Shown: piece after piece, positions 45,891 to 56,050 of the stretch
Position numbering within the stretch: the first letter of the stretch is position 1
Layout: each line of letters begins with the position of its first letter
Assembly: GCA_029379385.1 (NCBI GenBank)
Contig: CM055613.1
Location: 11,736,001 to 11,800,000, forward strand
Length of the DNA stretch: 64,000 bases
Reading direction: 5' to 3'
Source of the DNA: Quillaja saponaria
Taxonomy: Eukaryota > Streptophyta > Magnoliopsida > Fabales > Quillajaceae
Notes under the pieces: generated by a model
What the model saw: the letters and a program-made list of their open reading frames with translations, nothing else
Told to the model about the DNA's origin: nothing
Database searches by the model: none
Made by a program: the position numbers and the translations under genes

Positions 45891-47909
45891 GAAGTAATAT
45901 AGTTTAGGTAGGTACAACATACAGCTTCTGTTTTGTTGATCATAGTCCATGTAATGGCGTGTCTGACATTGTTATAGCTTATACAGTTATACATATTGAT
46001 CAGGCAGTATCTATTTAATTTCTTTATAGATTATGTTATGTAGTTGTTACTAAAGAAAATGGAATTCTCACTTTCTCAGTAACCAAACACCCTCACAAAT
46101 GCAAGAAAGGAAAACGAATTAAAGAAAATGAATAACTGCCTTGATTTCAATCAATGAATCTGTATTAATTAATGGTCTATTTAAACTTTCTGACAGCAAC
46201 TTAACAGAACTAACAGCCAGACTAATCTTCAACTAACTGCTTTCCTTATCCAACTAACATCTGCTAGCTGGCTTATTAGTTGTGCCTTACACAAACAACT
46301 CAGTTATAATTGTATTGTATTTAAAATATGTAATATTATAATTAAGGATACAATTAGTAATTTTTAGTATAATTAGAGTTAAGAGTTATTAATTTTGTTT
46401 TCATTAGGACTCCACTTTATCTTTATGTACTTAATAGGGTTTCTCTTTTATTAAGACTCTAGGTATCTATCTTTAAAATTTTTTAGAGAGTCTATATAAT
46501 GATTCTTAATTTTATAATATTGAGAAGCTTTTGTTGAATTAAATAAATCAACTACAGACAAAAATGATTATGCCCACTTGACTAGAATCACGGATGGATA
46601 CAATGTGACAATTTTATCAATTTAAGATATCCGGTAATTTCTTAATTTTTTAATAATGTTGGCCTTAATATTGGAGCAACTAATTTGGTTATAATGAATT
46701 TCATAAAAAAATAGATACAAAAAATACCGTAAATTAGGAGTCAAATTAATTTTAGTAACTGATTTTGCAAATAAACTCCAAGAATCCAAATTAGCAACTG
46801 AATTTATAACAAATTTTCTCTAGATGAACTAAACATTAGCAACTGATTTTGAAATTGTATTTCGGAAGCTAAAATTATTAATTTTTAAAAAAATGCAGTA
46901 AAAAATATTCCAAATTAGTAATCGAAGCCTAAAAATTTTGTTTTAAATAGAGACCGAAATTATATTTAGTTGCTTTAACAACTATTTTTAACTACCAACA
47001 CTTTTAGTTGAAAATTTGGTCACTTACCGCCCAACCCTCTTTGCCATCAAATTAGTCGTCCCTTTCAATTGGGTCTAGAGATCTTCTAACATTGCAGCTG
47101 ATTGGGTAGGTAGATTTTGTAACTGATAGATATTCCCTTACAATTGGGCCTTACCTTCCTCTTATGATTCTAAACAGTGATGCACTTCCTGGTCCCCTTC
47201 CCCCCTTGGTTTCTTTCTCAGTTTGTACTGGTACGTTCATTTCTTTTCTTCTTCTTTTTTGCCAATTCTTAGTTTCTACATTGATTTTCATTTTTATTCT
47301 TCTCTTTATTTTGGCCAAGTGCTGAATTTTACATACAATTATGAGATTATATAAAACAAGCGCTATAACATAATTAGCTAATTAGCTCGAACATGATTTA
47401 AGTTAAATGATATCCAAGTTTAAAACTAGTCAGGTTAATGTTATAATATACACTCTAATTTGACATTCTTGTATTCACTATCCCAACCGACTAATCCTCT
47501 TTTTCTATGCATGTTCCGTTTTTTGTGTACTTATTGCTGTCTTCAACAAAGCATATTTTGCACGCAAAAAGTAGGATATATTCTCATTTATTTTTCTTTT
47601 TTCTTTTTTCTTTTTTCTTTTTCTTTCATTCGTTTACTTAAGATGTTTAAACTACTTTTGCACAAGACTCTGTATTCGTTCAATTCCATTATGAACTACA
47701 GAAAACACAAAACGTTGACCAGTAAACGCTTAAAGTCGACGAAATAAATGAATTGACGCGGCAGGCAATTGTGGTTCTGGAAGTGCCAAATCATGGCAGC
47801 CTTTTATGAATTAGTTCAACTTCAAACCAATGGCTGGCTTTCTACACAAATCCTTCATCAAACGGTTCACAATGACCCAAAAATATGAAACACGTGCTTA
47901 ACCTTCCAT
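45891..47909. other. Intergenic, with possible transposon sub-terminal repeats
   Basis: No gene supported. Between about 46690 and 46990 the words ATTAGCAACTGA, TTAGTAACTGATTTTG and ATTAGTAATCGA recur, resembling sub-terminal repeats of a DNA transposon, but no terminal repeats were found. The 95-codon frame at 47460-47747 has no recognised domain. Confidence 0.45.
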
Positions 47910-47917
47910 TATAAATA
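47891..47917 (+). promoter_or_regulatory. G-box and TATA box of phytocyanin 4
   Basis: A CACGTG hexamer (47891-47896) is followed by TATAAATA (47910-47917), 123 bp before the ATG at 48040. This places the miR398-like element at 48002 inside the 5' UTR. Confidence 0.55.
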
Positions 47918-48001
47918 CAAAAAGAAGAAGATTGTTAGCCTCACACATTCACCCTCTCAAGAAATACAGGTAAATACTCCGAGAAAACAGGGGAAGGAAA
48001 A

Positions 48002-48024
48002 CAAGGGCGACCTGAAAGAACACA
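48002..48024 (+). promoter_or_regulatory. miR398-complementary element (2-nt bulge) in the 5' UTR of phytocyanin 4
   Basis: CAAGGGCGACCTG (48002-48014) pairs with miR398 nucleotides 21 to 9 except one A/C mismatch at nucleotide 19. Two bases (AA, 48015-48016) bulge out; then AGAACACA (48017-48024) pairs perfectly with nucleotides 8 to 1. This is the best seed match of the three elements and resembles the bulged site reported in the 5' UTR of Arabidopsis blue-copper-binding protein. Confidence 0.8.
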
Positions 48025-48039
48025 CAGCAAAACAAAGCA

Positions 48040-49729
48040 ATGGCAAGGAAACTCAATGTCTTTATTCTTGTCCTTGTGGCAGTAGCAGGCTCTATACAGA
48101 GCTCATCAGCTCAAACAAGATATGTGGTGGGAGATGCCTTAGGTTGGACCATCCCACAAGATTCTTCAACTTACACCAGTTGGGCTGCTAATAAAAACTT
48201 CAACTCCGGCGACACTCTCGGTACTAAATTTGATTCAAATTTTGAAAACCCTTTTGGATGTTTGATTTAAGTTTTGTGTTTCTTATTTATTTTTTGTTTT
48301 TGAATCTTGCAGTGTTTAATTTCACAAGTGGACTACATGATGTAGCTCAAGTTACAAAAGCGGCATTTGATTCCTGCAGTGCTACAAACCCAATTTCCAT
48401 CCTAACCATTTCTCCTGCAACTATTACTCTCAATGGAACTGGGGAGCATTATTTCATTTGTACCTTTGCAAGCCATTGTTCTTTAGGTCAGAAATTGTCC
48501 ATCACTGTTACCTCCAATCCATCTTCCTCCCCTGCACCTCAACCTAGCACACCTTCCTCCCCTGCACCAGTTCCTGCTAGTACTCCACCAACCACTTCCC
48601 CTCCAACCAGTTCACCTCCGACCAGTTCACCTCCAACCATTTCCCCTCCAACCAGTTCACCACCAACCAGTTCACCACCAACCAGTTCTCCTCCAACTAC
48701 TTCCCCTGTACCAACACCCACTCTTGCTCCTGAACCTACCACCACCCCTTCACCCCAAATATCTCCGTCACCAGCTCCAGCAACAGAATCAACGACTTAC
48801 ACAGTCGGAGACGAATCGGGTTGGACTATTTCTCCTCGTGGTGCTGCTTTCTACGAGAGCTGGGCTTCTGGCAAGACCTTCTCAGTAGGAGACGTTCTAG
48901 GTAAGAACCCATTAAGTACTACTTCCAAATAATTTAGCCAAGTTCAAGTGCAATTATATCACTTGCTCAGAAGTTAGGGAATCCTAGTTTTCTCATAGCA
49001 TTTTAATCTCTGGGAATCCAAAATCCAAAGAGTATCGTACCCTTCATGAATTCTTATTGCCTATCATTCATATAGTTAAAATGTAAGTTTCAGTAAATTT
49101 TTGCATCCGTGCTAACAAGCTCCATTCTCAAGTATTTTGGTGACATTTTTTTTTAATCAGTATTTATAGATAAATTTACATGTTTATGTTTGATATTAAG
49201 AAAAAATTGCTCAAATATTTGGTACAAATTGAAGTTTTCTTTGGAAATTCTTAGCGTATGAAATCTAGGAATCGCACTTCTCCCTCTTTATTGTAACTTC
49301 AAGTTGTTGAATATTTCGTTCTTTCTAGTGTTTAATGGTTTGTAATTTCTCTGTCTTGTTGCAGTCTTCAACTTTGCCAATGGTGCACACAATGTGGCAG
49401 AGGTGACAAAGACAAATTATAATTCATGCACTACCAGCTCCCCAATCTCTCTTAAATCAAGCCCACCTGTGAGGGTAACTCTTACCAAGGCCGGTGAACA
49501 TTTCTACCTCTGCGCAGTTCCTACCCACTGTTCATTGGGTCAAAAGCTAGCAATTAATGTCACCGGCAGGAGCACCGCCACTCCACCTTCTGCTACCACC
49601 ACTCCTTCAACACCATCTCCAACAAGTACTGTCGCTAGTCCTCCCCCAGAAAGCTCTGCTAATACTCTTGGTGTAGCTGGCTTATCTGTCACATTGTTGT
49701 CTATTGCAGTTGCAATGTTTTTGTATTAG
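48040..49729 (+). CDS. Phytocyanin 4: intact two-domain blue copper protein with Pro/Thr/Ser-rich linker
   Basis: Exons 48040-48220, 48313-48900 and 49365-49729, all phase-1 junctions, encode 377 residues. Signal peptide to about residue 25 (SSSAQ/TRY). Domain 1 (about 26-126) has copper ligands His69, Cys110, His115 and Gln120, and disulphide Cys82/Cys116. Then comes a linker of about 90 residues with repeated SPPTS-type units (48590-48710), expected to be hydroxylated and arabinosylated. Domain 2 (about 216-322) has His265, Cys306, His311, Gln316 and Cys278/Cys312. The C-terminus has a Thr/Pro/Ser stretch and the hydrophobic tail LSVTLLSIAVAMFLY, a GPI-type signal. Both copper centres look functional. 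It carries G-box, TATA and the bulged miR398 element upstream. Two-domain phytocyanins exist elsewhere in plants but are uncommon. Confidence 0.95.
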
Positions 49730-50872
49730 ATGTGTGATATGATGGTATAGGAATTGTTGCTGTGGTTCATTTTGGATATTTTGAGAGATTGTATTACTCT
49801 TATACAGATTGATGAGTTTTTCTAGCATTGCAATAAAATCTTACTGTTCCTCGTGGCAGCCATAGTTTTTGCCATTTTTAATTGGAGATGTGATATATTT
49901 GTGTCAATAAGTCAGTTGTTATGTAGTAATTGTAATTTTGTTGTCCATAATTTGTTGTATATTAGATTTTAGACCATTTTTATTTTTTAGTGTGATATCA
50001 GAATTTCCATGGTTATCACCATCACCTTTTTTTTAAGTTTACGATGACTCGATTGTCCATTAGAAATTGGAACTAACGGAACCAATTTGTTTAGTTCTGA
50101 TTTGGTTAAATTGTTTGAAAAGTTGTTTTGACAAAGAATAGTTGGTTTTATAATTATATTTGTGAAACAACTATTACCAAGTCAGAAATAACTAGTTTCA
50201 CGCATATTAATCACATATAATGAGTCTCATATTTATTTAATAAATGTGATCCTGAAAGTAGCTATTTTAGGGATTAAAATATCGAGCATTGCATTAGAAT
50301 TTTAGAAATGCAAACATTTAATATACGTGTTGCATATATGATGGAAAAATGGTTAGACAACTATGGTATACTTCTTTAACAATATAAGTTATCACAAATA
50401 ATTTGGCATGTCCAGTAGATATCTCGGATGACAATATCACTATAGTCTCAAAGTCAAAAATCAACATGTGATCTCAGTTGGCTTAGATGCTGAGAATCCT
50501 AGTATAGCACGCAAGAATCAGATGATAGACATGTTCATAGGCTGACTGAGGAGTTAATTGAAAGGTTTGTTAATGTCCATGTAAAAATTGCTCCGGAGGT
50601 GAAAAACAAAGTGAACCTGTTAAACCTAGGATCATTGTGATTACTTTTGTTGAGGCTATTATTAGGAGACTTTCCCAATTTCTTCTGTTGACTGATGGAC
50701 AAGTCAACTATTACGTCAAACATCAAACTCCAACTTCCCAATCGTCTCTTACTATGAACTTTCTCATCAAAATACAACACGGATGATAACTTCCCTTCAA
50801 GATAGGGTGAGATCATCTTCAACTTTCACGGTCATATAGAGTATAACTTGGAAGCGCTCTTTCAAAGGATGT
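49730..50872. other. 3' region of phytocyanin 4 and non-coding DNA
   Basis: A likely polyadenylation signal (CAATAAAATC) is near 49831. Beyond that I see no supported gene. The frame at 50535-50822 (-) is not recognised. Confidence 0.5.
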
Positions 50873-53465
50873 AGTTATCATTTGAGAAGAACCTGAAAAA
50901 GATTGAGAAATAGTTTTGTCAAGAGGTACGCCAATATTTAAATTTAAATGGTGCTAATAGAGGTTTTATTTTGATTTAATGTCCTGATCGAACAAAACCC
51001 AGTCATGACTAGTATTACTGCTCAATTTTCATTATCAAAATGCATGTATAACGTACCCTTTAGGTCGAACGACATTTTGACAAACAACACTTTGATATAT
51101 GCACCACCTAGATATCCCATTAGTAAATTTTGGCACTCCATGATATTGCTGTAGAGTATGGCTGAATTATGCACCAATAAGTACTACGTCTTATATGTCT
51201 CAGGCTAGTTTCCCTAATCTAATCAGACACCGATAGGTGCTCGGGCATCAAATTCAGTTTTACTGACCTAAAAGTTTGTTTGAAATCATAAAAATTGTAA
51301 AATTCAATTTATTTTAAATCAAGCTTTTATAACATTTTTTTCATTTTGAATTCTCATCAAAATTGATATGATTTGTTAAAAATTCAATTAAATTAAATTA
51401 AAAATACATATATACCTTTTATTTTTATTTTTCCTCATATCCACATCTCAAAAACCACAACCCATCATTCTTCTTCCTACCCCATTTCTCATCTTATCTC
51501 TTCCCTCTTTTCTTTCCCCTCCCCTTTCCCTCATTTCTCTACCCTCCTTATAATGTATTAAACCTGTACCAATGATTTAAGTTGTTTTTGTAGAGAAATT
51601 TATTCTTTTTTTTATTAATACAAGGATAATTTTGTAGAAGTATTAAAATGAAATAAATTCTATTAATTATAATAATATTCCAAACATTATAATTCAATTA
51701 AATTCATTTGAATTCTATCACTTAAATGATTTGTTCCAAGAAAATAATTTAAATTGAATTAAAATAGAATGAAATGAATTGAATTGAATTGAACTCTCAC
51801 ATAAATTTATTCCAAACTTACCCTAAAAAGGTCAAGTCGCACCTATATTAGAAAACCAGTTTGACAACTAAATCAAAATAGGCACGAACACAACGATTGC
51901 TGGCAACTAGTATGGTAACCCAAATCTACGCGGACTACATGTACAATGAAAAGGGAAACAGGGTAGTAACCCAAATTTTGGTGGGGTGAATGTACCAGTC
52001 TTTGAGAATCTGTACAAATTAGAAGAATGGAAATTAAAAAAGAGAACAATGAAGATCAGAAAAGAACTAACAATAAGACTAGAGAAGCTATTATACAATA
52101 CTATTACTAACTCCCCTATTGTCAAAACAAATAAAAATAATGATAAGAAGAAGAAGAAGGAGAATAAGCAAAAATACTTTATAAAGCTGCTCGTGGTTAT
52201 CATTTGAGAAGAACCTGAAAAAGATTGAGAAACAGTTTTGTCAAGAGGTACGCCAATATTTAAATTTAAATGATGCTAATAGAGGTTTTATTTTGATTTA
52301 ATTGTCCTGATCGAACAAAACCCAGTCATGACTAGTATCACTGCTCAATTTTCATTATCAAAACCCTTTAGGTCGAACGACATTTTGACAAACAACACTT
52401 TGACATATGCACCACCTAGATATTCCATTAGTAAATTTGGGCACTCCATGATATTGCTGTCGAGTACAGCTGAATTATGCACCAATAAGTACTACGTCCT
52501 ATATGCCTCAGACTAGTTTCCCTAATCTAATCAAACACCAATAGGTGCTCGGGCATCAAATGCAGTTTCACTGACCTAAAAATGTGTTTGAAATCATAAA
52601 AATTGTAAAATTCAATTCATTATAAATCATGCTTTTATAACATTTTTTTATTTTGAATTTCATCAAAATTAGTATGATTTGTTAAGAATTCAATTAAATT
52701 AAATTAAAAATACATATATACCTTTTATTTTTACTTCTCCTCATAGCCACATCTCAAACACCACAATCCCTCATTCTTCTTCCTACCCCATTTCTCATCT
52801 TATCTCTTCCCTCCTTTCTTTCCCCTCCCCTTTCCCTCATTTCTCTACCCTCCTTATAATGTATTAAACCTGTACCAATGATTTAAGTTATTTTTGTAGA
52901 GAAATTTATTCTTTTTTTATTAATACAAGGATAATTTTGTAGAAGTATTAAAATGAAATGAATTCTATTAATTATAATAATATTTCAAACACTATAATTC
53001 AATTTAATTCTATCACTTAAATGATTTGTTCCAAGAAAAATAATTTAAATTGAATTGAAATAGAATGAAATGAAATGAATTGAACTATCACATAAATTTA
53101 TTCCAAACTTATCCTAAAAAGGTCAAGTCACACCTATATTAGAAAACCAGTTTGACAACTAAATCAAAATAGGCACGAACACAACGATTGCTGGCAACTA
53201 GTATGGTAACCCAAATCTACGCGGACTACATGTACAATGAAAAGGGAAACAGGGTAGTAACCCAAATTTTGGTGGGGTGAATGTACCAGTCTTTGAGAAT
53301 CTATACAAATTAGAAGAATAAAAATTAAAAAAGAGAACAATGAAGATCAGAAAAGAACTAATAATAAGACTAGAGAAGCTATTATACAATACTATTACTA
53401 ACTCCCCTACCGTCAAAACAAATAAAAATAAAGATAAGAAGAAGAAGGAGAATAAGCAGAAATAC
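50873..53465. repeat. 1.32-kb tandem (direct) duplication
   Basis: The sequence from about 50873 to 52195 is repeated from about 52196 to 53465 at high identity. TTTGAGAAGAACCTGAAAAA starts at 50881 and 52203, a 1322-bp step, and the copies stay in register through the pyrimidine-rich tract (51470-51545 / 52790-52850) to AAGGAGAATAAGCA. Differences are scattered substitutions and small indels. No protein family is recognised. Matching minus-strand frames (51907-52203 and 53198-53416) are present in both copies because the DNA is duplicated. Confidence 0.95.
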
Positions 53466-55109
53466 AGCTAACAATGAAAAATTAGACACTTCCCTTGGCT
53501 TCTGAAAATATTTTGGACTACAACAAAAATTATGATGTTCTAGTATTGCAGGGGGGTCATTAGTCAAAATGGAAAGCTAATTCATCAGCAGATCTTTTGT
53601 TTTTTTTTTTTTTTAGAATTGATTTAAAACCAAAGGTTGAATTTTGTAAGGTAGTAAATATTGTCCAGCTTTCTTTGGAGCATCAATCAATTGCCTTCAT
53701 CAATGCTGATTAACTTACCATTCCTTCCAGATTAACACCAAAGAATTTTGTTTCCTCATCAATATTGGTATTCATGTTCTTGCATTGAGGATCTGTTATA
53801 ACTCCTTTTTGAGGTATTATCTTCTTGTTCTTTATGTATCTATTTTTTCACTAATGACATAATGTCTTGTTTTTCTAAAAAATATCCTCAATACAATTCA
53901 CATGCTAAAAGATAATAAGCATAAAGTCAGGGATTTAGTGATTGAAATTCTTGGAGTTTATTATTAGGATCAAGCGAGCAACTAAATTGAATTCCAATAC
54001 GAAACCTCCAAATGACCAACACATGTAAATTTAATATGTAAAACTAATAACTTAATTGAATCCAGTTATTAATCTGATAAACTTCAATAAAAAAATAATT
54101 CTCACATTCAATGCATGTTAGTTGGACAAAAACCAATTCAAACATCAATATAATTTCAAGCAAAAAAAGTAGATGCATGTTCAATAATTAATTAACTAAA
54201 AAGATTTACTTGTATCAAATTATCTTTATCGATCACATTAGATGTCAAATTATACATTACACCATTTCTTGCCAGACAACAAATCAATGTAACTTTTTGT
54301 ATTATATAAACCTTAACAAGGCGTCAAACTGCTAAAACTCCATCTTTTGCACCCTAAAAGTCTCTCGGATTAAACAAAGCCCAATACTATATAGTAATGG
54401 CATTCACATATAAAAGACCTAAAGATAATTAAGAAAAAAAAAATAAATAAATAAATTGTTGTAATAACCAAATATAAAAGAAATCAAAGAAAAAACCAAC
54501 AAAAAAATTGAAGCTTATCACTGGATTGTTTCCTCAGAGCTCCTGTGCCATAATTTTTTACTCCTTGACACCTTAGGTAGAGACTCATTCAAAGAAATGA
54601 CCAAGTTACAACGAAAAGTGTTTGCAATACCCATCACAAATGGACGAGAATGAAAAAGGATATGGATATGACTGGAGAATGACGAACAATATATAACTTC
54701 AAAAAAAGAAAAACGATGGCCAGTTGGGCTTTAGATAAGTGACTTTTTAGTAAATAAACTAATTAAAAAGGGTTTTTTAGGAATTAACTTTTTTTGTCAT
54801 TAAGCCTAGTATAGAAGTATAGATTATATATATATAAATATATATTATCCTTAAATGTAATATTCAACTTCCTCAACTAAATCAGCACATGACTTCAAAG
54901 ATTTGGTCAATGTAGTGTTTGTCTTTATTTATTTTTATTTTTTTGGTAAACGTAGTGTTTGTTTTATGTAGTTATGTATAATACGCAAAGTAATTATCCA
55001 AGTAATCGAATGGGTCAATTCAAACCAGCTACCTACGTACAACCAAACCTACTACAAACTTGTTCAACCTTGGTATTTTATTTGCAAACGCAATCATCCT
55101 CTGACACCC
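53466..55109. other. Intergenic upstream of phytocyanin 5
   Basis: AT-rich DNA with no supported gene. Confidence 0.5.
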
Positions 55110-55118
55110 TATATATAT
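55110..55118 (+). promoter_or_regulatory. Predicted TATA box of phytocyanin 5
   Basis: TATATATAT lies about 170 bp before the ATG at 55279, upstream of the miR398-like element. A GTAC-containing word (CTACGTACAA, 55032-55041), the core of SPL7 copper-response elements, lies 70 bp further upstream; one GTAC is weak evidence. Confidence 0.4.
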
Positions 55119-55244
55119 CTATCTATATATCATTTTCTGCAAAGGACATTCATGTCACACAAGCCCTCAATACAAACAGAGACAGAGACAAAAAATTAAC
55201 CTCTTAGCATACAAAACAAAGACAGATTAAACAGCCAAGAGTAC

Positions 55245-55266
55245 CAGGGACGACCTGCTGATCACA
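55245..55266 (+). promoter_or_regulatory. miR398-complementary element (variant) in the 5' UTR of phytocyanin 5
   Basis: CAGGGACGACCTG (55245-55257) pairs with miR398 nucleotides 21 to 9 apart from A/C at nucleotide 16. CT (55258-55259) gives one bulged base and one mismatch. GATCACA (55260-55266) pairs with nucleotides 7 to 1 except at nucleotide 5. It ends 12 bp before the ATG, the same distance as in phytocyanin 1. It is the weakest of the three elements. Confidence 0.65.
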
Positions 55267-55278
55267 TCACAAAGAAAG

Positions 55279-56050
55279 ATGTCGAGCCGCTTGGATTTGA
55301 TGTGTTGCTTGATTGCTGCAATGGCTCTAGTAATGACTGCTACACATGTTTCAGCCGCAGAATATAACGTTGGAGACAGTTTGGGTTGGACAGTTCCACC
55401 TAATCAAAACTATTACTCAGACTGGGCTAGCACCAAGAGATTCTTTCTTGGTGACAAATTGAGTAAGCTAACTTGCCTAACATCACCACCTTCTCTTATC
55501 TTTCTTTTTCTTTTTATCCTAATTTTCATAAATTTCAATGGGGGTAACCATTTGATTTGTCGGATCTGATTGAGTTGGACATTTTATCGATATGACCTCC
55601 AACGTGAAATTTGCATATTCTGATGACCGAAATGTTCCTCAAGTCACATGTCTGTTTATGTTTTCGTCATAATGTGTCAATTAATTTCTTATTTTTGTAA
55701 TGATTTGATCAGTATTCAACTGGACTGGAACTCACACTGTTGGAGATTTATCAAAGGCCGATTATGACAATTGCACAACAGAGATTGGCAAGGTATCAGG
55801 ACCAGTATTTACCAGCAATTTGAACCAGACAGTGTTTACAGTTACCTTGAATCAAACTGGTCCTCGCTACTTCCTCTGCACCGTCAGTACTCACTGTTCC
55901 TCAGGCCAAAAGTTCAGTATCAACGTTGAATCATTAAACTCTGATACACCAGCTCCTGCTGAGGGTCCTGATTCCTCTGCTCCAGCTCTGTCGTTTGGAG
56001 TCTTATCTGCACTATTTGTTTCCAGCATGGTCTTCTACAGCTACTTCTAA
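55279..56050 (+). CDS. Phytocyanin 5: single-domain blue copper protein
   Basis: Exons 55279-55462 and 55713-56050 (phase-1 intron) encode 173 residues. The signal peptide (to about residue 27, THVSA/AEY) is followed by one plastocyanin-like domain with His69 (TGTHTV), Cys117, His122 and Gln127 (FLCTVSTHCSSGQK) and the disulphide pair Cys82/Cys123. A short Pro/Ala linker leads to a hydrophobic C-terminus (SFGVLSALFVSSMVFYSYF), again a GPI-type signal. The Gln axial ligand places it with stellacyanin-like proteins. It is the last gene of the array, 5.5 kb from its nearest sibling, the gap being filled by the 1.32-kb duplication. All features are intact. A polyadenylation signal-like CAATAAAG is near 56193. 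Confidence 0.95.

Noticed and set aside
51907..53416. Similar minus-strand frames in both duplicated blocks
   Set aside because: Similarity is due to the DNA duplication; no protein family or start context supports a gene.
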